A DNA stretch of 59,932 nucleotides from Deltaproteobacteria bacterium Ga0077550 (GTDB taxonomy: Bacteria > Myxococcota_A > Polyangia > Nannocystales > Nannocystaceae): assembly GCA_001464385.1 (NCBI GenBank), contig LNFB01000371.1, forward strand, positions 1 through 59,932, written 5' to 3'. Below the pieces are notes generated by a model, which saw only the letters and a list, made by a program, of their open reading frames with translations, was not told the DNA's origin and did no database searches. Of the stretch, positions 51,626 to 59,932 are shown in pieces; positions within the stretch are counted from its first letter, which is position 1; the number at the start of each line of letters is the position of its first letter. Position numbers and translations under genes: made by a program.

Positions 51626-52606
51626 GTGGCGCGCGATCGATTCGAGCAGCAGATCGAGGCGGTGCGCGCGGCCCTCGACGATCGATCCACCGCTGCGGCG
51701 CACACGCTGCTCGCCAAGACCCTGCGCACCGGCAACGGTCACCTCGTCGCGCTCGTCGCCGATGCGCTCGAGGACACCGACGCCGCGCTGCTACGCGCGC
51801 TGCCCGAGGCGTTCACGCGGCTGCTCGAGGATCCGATCAAGCGCGATCCCGGGTGTCGGGGCAAGGTCGCGATCGCCCGCGCGCTCGATCGCGTGGAAGT
51901 GCGGGAGGTCGAGCTGTTCCTGCAGGGCGTGCGGCACGTGCAGCGCGAGCCGGTGTGGGGCGGGCGCGTCGACACGGCCGCCGAGCTGCGGGGGATCTGC
52001 GGCATGGCGTTGGTGCACGCGCGGGCCGAGCGGGCGCTGGTCGAGGTGGCGCTGCTGATCGCCGATCCCGAGCCACGGGCCCGGATCGCCGCGGCGCGGG
52101 CCCTCGCGGCGTCCGGCGATCGCATGGTCGCCGAGCCGCTGCTCCGCCTGCGCATCGCGATCGGCGAGGCCGAGGGTGAGGTGCTCGGCGAGTGCTTCGC
52201 GGCGCTGCTCGAGCTCGTCGGTGCCCAGGGCATCGAGGACGTCGCGCCGTACCTGCGGCACGCGGACGCGACGCTCGCCGAGGCGGCCGCGCTCGCGCTT
52301 GGGGGCTCGCGCCTGCCGGGCGCCTTCGCGGCGTTGCGGGCCGCGGATGCGTCGCTCGTCGGGGCAGGCTCGCGGCGGATCCGCCTGCTGGCGATCGCAC
52401 TGCTGCGCGATCCCGAGGCGTGGTCGTGGCTGCTCGAGCAGGTCGAGCGCGGCTCGAAGGCGATCGCGCTGGACGCCATCGACGCGCTCGCGACGTTCCG
52501 CCACGACGCGGAGCTCGTCGCACGGGTGCGCGCCGCGGTGGCGGAGCGCGGGGAGCCCAGCGTCACGCAGCACGCCGACGACGCGCTGGCCGATGGCGCA
52601 CCGTGA
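51626..52606 (+). CDS. HEAT-repeat protein
   Basis: 326 residues from a GTG at 51626. Repeated paired helices of about 30 residues are visible, for example ALLIADPEPRARIAAARALA, ALLELVGAQGIEDVAPYLRH and ADATLAEAAALALGGSRLPG, as in HEAT/PBS-lyase repeat scaffolds. There is no signal peptide, so it should be cytoplasmic and probably mediates protein contacts. Partner unknown. Confidence 0.82.
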   Translation: MARDRFEQQIEAVRAALDDRSTAAAHTLLAKTLRTGNGHLVALVADALEDTDAALLRALPEAFTRLLEDPIKRDPGCRGKVAIARALDRVEVREVELFLQGVRHVQREPVWGGRVDTAAELRGICGMALVHARAERALVEVALLIADPEPRARIAAARALAASGDRMVAEPLLRLRIAIGEAEGEVLGECFAALLELVGAQGIEDVAPYLRHADATLAEAAALALGGSRLPGAFAALRAADASLVGAGSRRIRLLAIALLRDPEAWSWLLEQVERGSKAIALDAIDALATFRHDAELVARVRAAVAERGEPSVTQHADDALADGAP

Positions 52607-52705
52607 TCGGTGTCGCGGTCTGACAGCGACGTCGCGGGCCTGCCGGGAAAAATCCCGTGCTTGCCGAGCGCGGACCCTGGCATCGGCCATGCACCGACGC
52701 GATGC

Positions 52706-53692
52706 ATGGGTTTGGGTTGGCGTAGGCTGGTCTCTGTCTTGTTGGTTCCCTCGGTCGTCGGTGTCGCTGCGTGCGATGTCGAGAAGGGCGATCGTGACAT
52801 CGCCGACGACGCCGACACGGACGACGGTGTGGACACGGACGACGGTGTGGACACGGACGACGCTGTGGACACCGACGACGGTATCGACACCGACGACGGT
52901 GACGAGCCGGGCGAGCCCGAGCCCGAGCCCAAGCCCGCCGCCGCGCAGGTCTGCGACGGCTCGCCGTGGGAGGGTACCGAGTGCACCATCGCGGAGGGCG
53001 TGGTCGGTCGCACGTTCTGCATCGTGCTCGACGGCGCTGCGTTCGACACGCCCTGCATGGTCGATCCGGGTGAGTGCAATCCCGGCGAGGGCGAGGACTA
53101 CGGTTGCGGTGGTGACCGCTGCTACTGGGACGGGGACTCGTTCGCGCGCTACGAGTGGTGGGAGGACGACTGCGATACGCCGCTGGTGCTCGACTTCGAC
53201 GGCGGTGCGATCGAGTTCACACCGGCCATCGCGGCGTCGTTCGACCTGTCGGGCGACGGGTCCTGCGTCAGCACCGACTGGCCGACGGCGCCCTGGCTCG
53301 CCCTCGATCGCGACGGCGACGGGGCGATCCGCAGCGGCGCGGAGCTCTTCGGCAGCGCGACGCCGATGGTCTCGGGCGCGCCCGCGACCCAGGGCTTCGC
53401 CGCGCTCGCCGAGCTCGACAGCAACCGCGACGGCAAGATCTCGGCGGCCGACGTCCGCTTCGGCGAGCTCGTCCTGTGGTCGGACCTCGACGACGATCGC
53501 GTCGGGACCATGGCCGAGCTCCGGCCGCTGCGCGACACCACGCTGGTCGCCATCGACCTCGGCTTCCGGCGTCAGGCGACCTGCGACGGCCGAGGCAACT
53601 GCGGCGTCGAGCGTGCCGCCTTCGAGTACCGCACGGCGACGGGCCGCGTCGCCGTCGGCGAGGTCGTCGACGTGCACCTCACCTGCCGGTGA
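52706..53692 (+). CDS. Lipoprotein with EF-hand-like calcium loops
   Basis: 328 residues from the ATG at 52706. The signal ends VVGVAACDV. A linker of acidic repeats follows, then a Cys-rich stretch (CDGSPWEGTECTIAE, GYGCGGDRCYWDG-like spacing). The C-terminal part has EF-hand/dockerin-like loops (ALDRDGDGAIRSGAELFG and ELDSNRDGKISAADVRFGE), which suggest calcium binding. Probably surface-located. Confidence 0.85.
   Translation: MGLGWRRLVSVLLVPSVVGVAACDVEKGDRDIADDADTDDGVDTDDGVDTDDAVDTDDGIDTDDGDEPGEPEPEPKPAAAQVCDGSPWEGTECTIAEGVVGRTFCIVLDGAAFDTPCMVDPGECNPGEGEDYGCGGDRCYWDGDSFARYEWWEDDCDTPLVLDFDGGAIEFTPAIAASFDLSGDGSCVSTDWPTAPWLALDRDGDGAIRSGAELFGSATPMVSGAPATQGFAALAELDSNRDGKISAADVRFGELVLWSDLDDDRVGTMAELRPLRDTTLVAIDLGFRRQATCDGRGNCGVERAAFEYRTATGRVAVGEVVDVHLTCR
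52814..52903 (+). repeat. 18-bp tandem repeats encoding DTDDGV
   Basis: Five 18-base units begin at 52814, 52832, 52850, 52868 and 52886. The first two are identical and the others carry one to three changes. They encode an acidic Asp/Thr linker just after the lipobox of the calcium-loop lipoprotein. Confidence 0.92.
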
Positions 53693-53699
53693 CCGGCCC

Positions 53700-54899
53700 T
53701 CACCCGCCGCGGAGCTTCGCCGTGTACGCGCTGCCGGGGAACCTGCGCTCGAAGTCCGCCGCCGCGTCGCGGGCTGCGGCGTCGCGGTGAAGGGCCCGCA
53801 GCGCGCGGATCCTGCCGAGGCTCGCCTCCTCGGCCAGCGCGCCGCCGCGTCGAAGGTAGCGCTCGAAGGCGGCGAGGGCCGGCTTGGGGCGGCCGCGCTC
53901 GAGGTGGATCTCGCCGAGGGACACCTGCGCCGTGTGGGCGACGGTGCTGCCGCGATGGGCGTCGATGAGCTTGGCGTACGCCCGCGCGGCGCCGTCGAGA
54001 TCGCCGGAGGATCGCAGCGCGCGGGCCTGCGCGAGCAGATCGTCGGGGTCGGGCGCGGCGGGGCGCACCGTGGCGCCGCCGCCCTGCAGCCGCTCGCCGG
54101 CGACGAGCTCGAGCGTCGAGCCGTCGCGATCGATGCTCGCGCGGCCGCGGGTGATCTCGATCGTCCACGCGCGGCGCTCGATCGTCACGACGACCTCGCT
54201 CGCGCCCGCGATCGCGACGCGCGTGCCGGCCACGACGACCTGCAGGTGCGCTGCCGTGGCGGCGCCAGCGGCCACCGTGGCGGCGCCGGAGACGAGCTCG
54301 AGCTCGGGCGACGCACCATCGGCGCGGGCGATGAACTCGCCGCCCGCGTCGACGCACACCTGCGCATCGCCGTGGCGCATGCACGCCGACGAGCGCGCCC
54401 GCGTGCGCACGCCCAGCGGCACGCGCGAGGCGATCGCCGGCTCGACGACGAGCTCGCCGCGCTCGAGCTGCCACGCGGGCGCGACGGGAGCGGGCATCGG
54501 ATCGATCGCCGTCGGGCGCAGCTCGATCGCCGCGAGCGGGGCCATGCCCGGGTCCATCGCGACCGCGCGCGGGGCCAGCTGCCACCACGCCGCCGACGCG
54601 AGCACGAGCGCCGCGGCGATCGCCAGCGCGGGCCCGAGGCGTCGGCGCGGGGCCACCGGCTCGAGCTCTCCGCGCTCGGCGAGGAAGCTCGTGACGGCCG
54701 CCGCGACCTGGCGGTCGTCGTCGGGATGCGCGGGGGCATCGGTCGCCGCGAGCTCGGCGAGCAGCGCCTGCTCGATCCGCGCCGCCGCATCGTCGGGGCC
54801 GTACGACTCGACCAACGCGCGCTGGGCCGCGTCGGCCTCGTCGACGAGGCACGCGTCGATCGCCGCGCGCCACCGGGCGTCGTCGAGTCGATCGGTCAC
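53700..54899 (-). CDS. FecR-like anti-sigma/regulator with TPR-like tail
   Basis: 399 residues from a GTG at 54899, which overlaps the sigma-factor stop (GTGA). Residues 1-90 are an acidic helical cytoplasmic part, then one membrane helix (LGPALAIAAALVLASAAWW). A FecR-type beta domain follows (GELVVEPAIASRVPLGVRTR, VVVAGTRVAIAGASEVVVTI). TPR-like helices end the protein (AARAYAKLIDAHRGSTVAHT). It likely restrains the ECF factor encoded just upstream and relays an envelope signal. Confidence 0.85.
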   Translation of the reverse strand: MTDRLDDARWRAAIDACLVDEADAAQRALVESYGPDDAAARIEQALLAELAATDAPAHPDDDRQVAAAVTSFLAERGELEPVAPRRRLGPALAIAAALVLASAAWWQLAPRAVAMDPGMAPLAAIELRPTAIDPMPAPVAPAWQLERGELVVEPAIASRVPLGVRTRARSSACMRHGDAQVCVDAGGEFIARADGASPELELVSGAATVAAGAATAAHLQVVVAGTRVAIAGASEVVVTIERRAWTIEITRGRASIDRDGSTLELVAGERLQGGGATVRPAAPDPDDLLAQARALRSSGDLDGAARAYAKLIDAHRGSTVAHTAQVSLGEIHLERGRPKPALAAFERYLRRGGALAEEASLGRIRALRALHRDAAARDAAADFERRFPGSAYTAKLRGG

Positions 54900-55489
54900 G
54901 ACGCGTCCTTTCGCACCCCGAGCTGTACGTCGCGACGCACGGCGCGACGCAGCTCGGACAGGGCCTTGATGATCCGCGACTTCACCGTCGCCACCGGGGA
55001 TCCGGTGAGCTCGGCGATCTCGGGCAGCGTGTACTCGAGCCCGACGCGCAGCACCAACGCGGTGCGCTGCGCCTCGCCGAGCTCGCCGAGGTACGCCGAC
55101 AGCGGTCGCACGAGCCCATCGCCGACGTCGACCGCACCGACGTCCGCGGCCATGCCGTCGATCGCCTCGGAGTCGAACCCGCGCCGCGCCGCCGCGCTGC
55201 GCAGCCAGTGACACGCGCTGCGGGCCGCGACGCGCCGCGCCCAGCCGACCAGCGGCCCCTCGCCGCGGTAGTTGCCCGCGGCGCGCAGGACCTCGACCAC
55301 CCCGAGCTGCGCGACGTCGGCCGCGTCGGCGGGGTTGGAGACGAGTCGGGCCGTGACGGCGCGGACGGTGGGCATCAGGATCCTCGCGAACTGCTCGGCG
55401 GCCGCCCGCTCGCCGGTGGCGACACGGGCTGCGAGGGCGCGCATGGCGACGCGGTCCTCGAGCGGCGGATCGGGCACTGGACGGGGCAC
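54896..55489 (-). CDS. ECF-type RNA polymerase sigma factor
   Basis: 197 residues from a GTG at 55489; an ATG at 55444 would give 182. Sigma2 elements are ARILMPTVRAVTARLVSNPA, DAADVAQLGVVEVLRAAGNY and GPLVGWARRVAARSACHWLR. Sigma4 has LGEAQRTALVLRVGLEYTLP and IAELTGSPVATVKSRIIKAL. The gene sits between an envelope protein (5-bp gap) and the FecR-like regulator (overlap), forming one operon. Confidence 0.9.
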   Translation of the reverse strand: MPRPVPDPPLEDRVAMRALAARVATGERAAAEQFARILMPTVRAVTARLVSNPADAADVAQLGVVEVLRAAGNYRGEGPLVGWARRVAARSACHWLRSAAARRGFDSEAIDGMAADVGAVDVGDGLVRPLSAYLGELGEAQRTALVLRVGLEYTLPEIAELTGSPVATVKSRIIKALSELRRAVRRDVQLGVRKDAS

Positions 55490-55494
55490 GGCCG

Positions 55495-56646
55495 CTATCT
55501 CCCCGGGTGGCGCGGCCGCGCGCGGTTCGGATGAAAAAAAGATCCGTGCAGCCGCACCCGTAGCCCGGCCCACACGAGGCCGGCCACCGCGTGGGGTCGC
55601 AGCAGCGTGTCCCGACCGCTGGGGGTCTCGAGCACCAGCGTCGCGTTGGCGACCCAGGCATCGGCGCGCCCGAGCAGCAGCAGGCCCACCCGCCGCGACA
55701 CCGACACATCGAGGCCGGCCACCGCCGCGAGCCCGAACCGCGCGGCCCAGCCCCGTCCCTCGGTCACGTCGCGGACGCGCCAGCCCACCGCCTCCACGAC
55801 CGCCGCACCGCCGAGGATGGGTTGCACACGCGCGTCCCGGCGCAGGGTCGCGGCGAGCCCGAGATCGACCGCGACGCGCGTGAGCGTCGTCGGCGGATCG
55901 TCGGGTCCGGCGACCGGCGGCGCCCAGGCGATCCCGAGCATCGGCGTCGCGCCGCGCGGGAGGATCGCGTGCACGCGCAGCCCCACACCGCTGTGCCACG
56001 GGATCGATCGCGCCACGTTGCCGCCGACGTAGCCGAGCGACGCATCGATGCGCGCGCGCCTCCGCGGCGCGGCGGTGGCCTGGGGCGTCGGGGGCTGCGG
56101 CGCGACGACGGCGGGGGGAGGCGGCGCCGCCGGACGCACCGTCGGATCGATCGACGTCGCCATGCTGCGCACCATCACGCCGATCGACTCGAGCAGCGCG
56201 TCACCGTCGTCGCCGCTGGGCAGCGCGCGACCCCACGCCCCGGCGTCGCCCGGCAGCCACAGCTGCAGGCGCACCGCGTCGGTGCCCTCGGGCGTCAGCC
56301 AGAACGCCGCGCGCAGTCCGGGCACGTCCACGGCGCGGGCCCACGCCTCGGGGGCGCGCGCGTCGTCGATCGTCAGCGTCGTCACCTCGAGGGCGAGGCC
56401 CGTGCCGGCGAGGTGGCTCGACAGCACGGCGCGCACGTCGTCCTCGACGAGGCCGAGCGTCGGCGCGACGCCGACGATCACGACGGGCTCCGCGGCGTCG
56501 TCGGTCGGCGACGTGGTCGCGGTCACGCTCGGATCCTCCGTACGATCGGCGACGGGCATCGGTGACGGGGGCGCACCGGCGAGCACGAGCGCCAACCACG
56601 CCACCATCGCGGCGCGATCGTGCCACACCGAGATTTTTTCATCCAT
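55495..56646 (-). CDS. Envelope protein with C-terminal beta-strand region
   Basis: 383 residues from the ATG at 56646 (MDEKISVWHD); a later ATG at 56607 directly before the hydrophobic signal (MVAWLALVLAG) is equally plausible. Residues 50-170 form an alpha/beta domain, followed by a Pro/Ala linker. The last 170 residues are alternating strands (RIDASLGYVGG, GVGLRVHAILPRG, VGLLLLGRADAWVANATLVL) suggestive of an outer-membrane barrel. It is first in an operon with the ECF sigma and FecR-like genes. Confidence 0.7.
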   Translation of the reverse strand: MDEKISVWHDRAAMVAWLALVLAGAPPSPMPVADRTEDPSVTATTSPTDDAAEPVVIVGVAPTLGLVEDDVRAVLSSHLAGTGLALEVTTLTIDDARAPEAWARAVDVPGLRAAFWLTPEGTDAVRLQLWLPGDAGAWGRALPSGDDGDALLESIGVMVRSMATSIDPTVRPAAPPPPAVVAPQPPTPQATAAPRRRARIDASLGYVGGNVARSIPWHSGVGLRVHAILPRGATPMLGIAWAPPVAGPDDPPTTLTRVAVDLGLAATLRRDARVQPILGGAAVVEAVGWRVRDVTEGRGWAARFGLAAVAGLDVSVSRRVGLLLLGRADAWVANATLVLETPSGRDTLLRPHAVAGLVWAGLRVRLHGSFFHPNRARPRHPGR

Positions 56647-56677
56647 CCGCCGAGCCGCCAGACCACCGACCTCGACG

Positions 56678-58078
56678 ATGCCGCGCGCGCTCCGAGCTCC
56701 TCGTCCTCGTCCGGTGGATCCACCGCGCTCGGCGCTGCAGCTGCGCCGTCGCACCCTGCTGCGGGCGCTGGGCCTCGGCATCGCCGCGCCGGTGGCGACG
56801 TGGATGGCGCGCTTCGCCGACGCGGAGCCGAGCACGCGGCCGGTGCGGCTGCTGACGATCTACATCCCCCACGGCTGGCCGATCGAGCACGTCGAGCCCT
56901 TCGGCGCCGGCCCAGCGCTGCTCGGGAACTCGACCGTGCTCGCGCCCCTGGCTCCGTACGCCGCCAAGACCACGGTCGTGCGCGGCGTGAGCATGAACGG
57001 TGCGAGCAACCACGGGGCGATCCGCGCCACGCTCACCGGCTTCCCCGACGGCGGCGCGGCCGACTCGATCGACGGATCGATCGCGGACGCCCTCGGCGTC
57101 ACCGCCCACGTGCTCGGCGCGGTGCCGTACGACAAGGGCGCGGGCTTCGGCGCCGACTCGTTCCTCGTCAAGCACGGCGCGTGGGTGCGGCCGACGGAGG
57201 ATCCGCGGGCGGCCGCCGACGACTTCTTCGCCAGCCTGCCGGGCGGCCAGGGCAGCCCGCCGACCTCGAGCGACGCGGCCCTTCGCGCGCGGGCGCTCGC
57301 GCTGACCGAGCGCGAGCTCGAGGGCATGCACGCCGCGCTCGCGGATCTCACGGCCGAGCAGACCAAGCTCGCGCTGCACCTCGAGGCGGTGCGGCACCTG
57401 AAGGCCGGCGGTGGCGGCGGAGGCACACCGCTGTTGTCGTGCGACGAGCGGCCGGTGCTGCCGGCGGTCGACGCGACCGCGGGCCTCGACGTGCTCGACC
57501 CGGCGAACTTCGGCCTCGTGCTCGACGGGCACTTGGAGGCGATCGCCGCGGCGCTGGTCTGCGGCACGGCCCAGGTCGTGACGCTGCAGAACATGTACGT
57601 CAACGCGGGCCTGAACTTCGGCTTCGCGGGCGGGCCCGGCATCGCCAAGGGCCACCACGATCCCGTCTCGCACTCGTGGGACGCCGCGGGGCGCAGCGAG
57701 TTCGCGACGTGCCAGCGCTGGTTCTACGAGCGCATCGTCGCCAAGTTGCTGTCGACGCTCGATCAGCCGGACCCGGCCGACACCGATCCGACGCACACGG
57801 TGCTCGACAACACGTTGATCTACGTGTGCAGCGAGGTCTCGGACGGCGCCAACCACAACAGCGACGCCTCCGAGGTGTGGCTCGACGGGGCCCCGCACGC
57901 GACGTACCTGCCCGCGGTCCTGATCGGCGGCGCGGGCGGCTGGCTGGCGCCGGGTCGAGTGGTCGACGTGAGCGGCACGAACCTCGATCTGCTCGCGACC
58001 CTGAGCGCGGCGATGGGCGTGCCGGTGGACGCGATCGGTGGGCAGTCGGTGCAGATCTTCGAGGAGCTCCAGGCATGA
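56678..58078 (+). CDS. DUF1552-family protein with Tat-like leader
   Basis: 466 residues from the ATG at 56678. The N-terminus (LQLRRRTLLRALGLGIAAPV) is a twin-arginine-type signal, and the body matches DUF1552 (LLTIYIPHGWPIEHVEPFG, VVRGVSMNGASNHGAIRATL, VLDNTLIYVCSEVSDGANHN). DUF1552 proteins are exported and almost always paired with DUF1592/DUF1588 proteins, as here (ATGA overlap with the next gene). Biochemical function unknown. Confidence 0.9.
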   Translation: MPRALRAPRPRPVDPPRSALQLRRRTLLRALGLGIAAPVATWMARFADAEPSTRPVRLLTIYIPHGWPIEHVEPFGAGPALLGNSTVLAPLAPYAAKTTVVRGVSMNGASNHGAIRATLTGFPDGGAADSIDGSIADALGVTAHVLGAVPYDKGAGFGADSFLVKHGAWVRPTEDPRAAADDFFASLPGGQGSPPTSSDAALRARALALTERELEGMHAALADLTAEQTKLALHLEAVRHLKAGGGGGGTPLLSCDERPVLPAVDATAGLDVLDPANFGLVLDGHLEAIAAALVCGTAQVVTLQNMYVNAGLNFGFAGGPGIAKGHHDPVSHSWDAAGRSEFATCQRWFYERIVAKLLSTLDQPDPADTDPTHTVLDNTLIYVCSEVSDGANHNSDASEVWLDGAPHATYLPAVLIGGAGGWLAPGRVVDVSGTNLDLLATLSAAMGVPVDAIGGQSVQIFEELQA

Positions 58079-59742
58079 GGCGACACGCGACGATCCCGAT
58101 CCTGGCGCTGGCGCTGCTCTCCGCCTGCTACGCAGGCGCCGATGGCGACGCGACCGATGGCGGCAGTGACGACGGCGGCAGCGACGACGGTGCCGATGGC
58201 GGCGGCGACGGTGCGACCGACGGCGGCGAGCCCGGTGCCCGCTGCGAGAGCTCGCAGCTCGGCCCGCGGTTGCTGCGTCGACTGACGCGCGACGAGCTCG
58301 AGCACTCGCTGCGCGACATCTTCCCCGAGCTCGGGGACGCGTGGGCCGGCGTGCGCCTGGGGCCCGATCCCCTGTCGAAGCTCGGCTTCTCCAACGACGC
58401 CGCGATGCTGCAGGTCGGCGACCAGACCGCGGCCGATCTGCTCGACACCGCCGTCGAGGTCGCCGCGCTGGTCACCGCGCCGGAGCGGCTGCCGACGATC
58501 CTGCCGTGCGCCGGCACCACGGCCGACGCCGCGTGCGTCGAGACCTTCCTCGACACCTACGGCCGTCGGCTCTTCCGCCGCGCGCTGACGGCCGACGAGC
58601 GCGCGGACTACCTCGCCCTGTTCACCGACAACGCCGCCGAGGCCGACTTCCCCGCCGCGCTGCAGTGGATGTTGGTCGCGCTCATCCAGTCGCCCCACGC
58701 GCTGTACCGCCGCGAGCTCGGCAGCGACGACGCCGACGGGTTCGCGCTGGACGCCGACGAGCTCGCGACCGCGCTGGCGTACGACTTCTCCGGCACCACC
58801 CCGAGCGAGGCGCTGCTCGACGCGGCGGCGGCCGGCGAGCTCGACGATCCGGAGGCGCGGGTGCAGTGGGCCCGCACGCTGCTCGACAGCCCGGCCGGTC
58901 GTGCGCTCGTCCAGCGCTTCGCCGCGGAGTGGACCGGCTTCGAGCGGGTCGGCACCGCGACCAAGAACGACGTGCCCGAGTTCGACGGCGTCCGCGCCGC
59001 GATGATGGCCGAGACCCGCGCGTTGTTCGACGCGGTGTGGTTCGAGGACGAGGGCGACGTGCGGGCGCTGCTCACCGCGCCGTCCACGATCGTCGACGCC
59101 GAGCTCGCGGCGTTCTACGGCTGGCCGGCCCCGGGCGTCGACGGTCGCGTCGATCGTCCCGCGGGCTGGGGCGTCGGCCTGCTCGCACAGGGCTCGCTCC
59201 TGGCGTCGAACGCCCACGCCGACGCGTCGTCGCCGACCAAGCGCGGCCTGCTCGTGTACCGCAGGTTGCTGTGCCAGGACGTGCCGCCGCCGCCGCCCGG
59301 CATCCCGCCGATCGACGCGGTGCCGACGGGCGAGACCACCACGCGGCAGCGCTACGAGGAGGTCCACGCCGCGAGCGAGTCGTGCCGCGGCTGCCACGAC
59401 CAGTTCGATCCGATCGGTTTTGGCCTCGAGCACTTCGACGCGGTCGGTCGCTGGCGCGCCGACGAGCGCGGCCTGCCGATCGACGCGACGGGCACGCTCG
59501 TGGTCGTCGACGCCGAGCCGATCGCGTTCGACGGGCTCGACGCGCTCGCGACGGTGCTGGCCGAGGGCGCCGAGGTCACCGACTGCGCGAGCGGCCTCGC
59601 GGCGACCTGGGTGTTCGGCGGCGCGGGCGGCCAGTCGTGCCTCGCCGAGGATGCCCGCACCGCGCTGGTCGACGGCGAGATCGGGATGATCGAGTACGTC
59701 GCGAGCCTCGCTGGCGCGCCGCACTTCGCCCGCCGGCGCTAA
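58075..59742 (+). CDS. DUF1592/DUF1588-family lipoprotein with CxxCH motif
   Basis: 555 residues from the ATG at 58075, overlapping the DUF1552 stop. The signal ends LALLSACYAG. Order: DUF1587/1595-like start (LLRRLTRDELEHSLRDIFPE), DUF1592 core (FRRALTADERADYLALFTD, MLVALIQSPHALYRREL), DUF1588 with the haem-type motif CRGCH (ASESCRGCHDQFDPIGFGLE), and a DUF1585-like end (DCASGLAATWVFGGAG). The CxxCH suggests covalent haem c. Together with DUF1552 it forms a myxobacterial/planctomycete-type export pair of unknown substrate. Confidence 0.92.
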   Translation: MRRHATIPILALALLSACYAGADGDATDGGSDDGGSDDGADGGGDGATDGGEPGARCESSQLGPRLLRRLTRDELEHSLRDIFPELGDAWAGVRLGPDPLSKLGFSNDAAMLQVGDQTAADLLDTAVEVAALVTAPERLPTILPCAGTTADAACVETFLDTYGRRLFRRALTADERADYLALFTDNAAEADFPAALQWMLVALIQSPHALYRRELGSDDADGFALDADELATALAYDFSGTTPSEALLDAAAAGELDDPEARVQWARTLLDSPAGRALVQRFAAEWTGFERVGTATKNDVPEFDGVRAAMMAETRALFDAVWFEDEGDVRALLTAPSTIVDAELAAFYGWPAPGVDGRVDRPAGWGVGLLAQGSLLASNAHADASSPTKRGLLVYRRLLCQDVPPPPPGIPPIDAVPTGETTTRQRYEEVHAASESCRGCHDQFDPIGFGLEHFDAVGRWRADERGLPIDATGTLVVVDAEPIAFDGLDALATVLAEGAEVTDCASGLAATWVFGGAGGQSCLAEDARTALVDGEIGMIEYVASLAGAPHFARRR

Positions 59743-59932
59743 CCGAACTGCGGCGTGTACGGCTTGCCCGGCGTCCCGCCGATCGCGAGCACGGTCACGC
59801 CCTCGGGCCCCGCGTGCAGCGTGCGGCGCACCCCCGGGCCGACGCGCACGAGGCTGCCGGTCGGCAGCGGCGTGCGCTCGTCGCCGACGACCAGCTCGGC
59901 GCTGCCGCGCAGCACGACGTAGACCTCCTCTT
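59739..59932 (-). CDS. Truncated cupin-domain protein
   Basis: The last 63 or so residues of a minus-strand gene whose 5' end lies beyond the window. The visible part is a cupin second motif and tail (EEVYVVLRGSAELVVGDE, GSLVRVGPGVRRTLHAGPEG, VLAIGGTPGKPYTPQFG). Small cupins of this kind bind a metal and act as isomerases, dioxygenases or sensors. It overlaps the end of the DUF1592 gene by 4 bp. Confidence 0.82.
   Translation of the reverse strand, partial: EEVYVVLRGSAELVVGDERTPLPTGSLVRVGPGVRRTLHAGPEGVTVLAIGGTPGKPYTPQFG

Noticed and set aside
52176..55211. Plus-strand open frame of 1011 codons
   Set aside because: Arg/Ser/Ala-rich shadow of the HEAT, calcium-loop, FecR-like and sigma genes, with no domain or signal peptide.

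Overview
The window is a gene-dense stretch of very GC-rich DNA with strong third-position G/C bias, frequent GTG and TTG starts and no gap above 300 bp. It most likely comes from a myxobacterial (deltaproteobacterial, Polyangia/Nannocystales-like) chromosome. The supporting signs are many lipoproteins with Ser/Thr/Gly/Asp-rich linkers after the lipobox, Cys-rich repeat lipoproteins, a MYXO-CTERM tail (46360-47616), a DUF1552/DUF1592 pair (56678-59742), a DUF4388 protein with J-domain and TPR, a sigma-54 activator and two ECF sigma/anti-sigma pairs. The taxon is an inference from gene content only.

Layout. 1-7.6 kb: a truncated gene, two BNR-repeat (Asp-box) lipoproteins plus a third 3'-fragment of the same family, a PpiC/SurA-like lipoprotein between two of these copies, and two further lipoproteins. 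7.6-12.9 kb: a stand-alone molybdopterin oxidoreductase, an ABC-2 exporter pair, a VapBC toxin-antitoxin pair and a lipoprotein. 12.9-19.8 kb: PP2C phosphatase, DUF4388/J/TPR protein, metallophosphoesterase, Tat-leader spermidine synthase-like protein and two membrane proteins. 20-26.3 kb: outer-membrane protein, ECF sigma and anti-sigma, then a tightly overlapping histidine cluster hisH-hisA-hisF-hisIE followed by plsY. HisH carries an insertion of about 105 residues, and HisF has Glu at the position of a catalytic Asp. 26.4-32.5 kb: a more accessory stretch with an RRM protein, a tiny Cys-ladder lipoprotein, a LuxR-type HTH protein, an Mpo1-like protein, a hydrolase-like protein facing an Imm11-like protein, and a frameshifted lipoprotein.

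32.5-44.2 kb: an NtrC-type regulator divergent from a Spx/ArsC-like gene that reads through an in-frame TGA. A hairpin with an AGGUCU loop follows the TGA, so this is a predicted selenoprotein (34014-34361) and the most notable item here. Next come hisS, a DUF2341/LamG lipoprotein, a DnaQ-like/GIY-YIG fusion, a secreted protein and a lipoprotein separated by a 51-bp tandem duplication, an HD phosphohydrolase, a CgeB-like glycosyltransferase and a large Cys-rich lipoprotein. 44.2-59.9 kb: a B12-binding radical SAM protein, a MYXO-CTERM zinc protease, a BlaI/BlaR1-type pair with a recognisable operator, several lipoproteins, a HEAT-repeat protein, an operon of envelope protein plus ECF sigma plus FecR-like anti-sigma, the DUF1552/DUF1592 pair and a truncated cupin gene.

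Starts are chosen by eye from codon frame, signal peptides and Shine-Dalgarno-like sequences, and many are GTG/TTG calls with real uncertainty. No tRNA, rRNA, CRISPR array, insertion sequence or convincing intrinsic terminator was seen.
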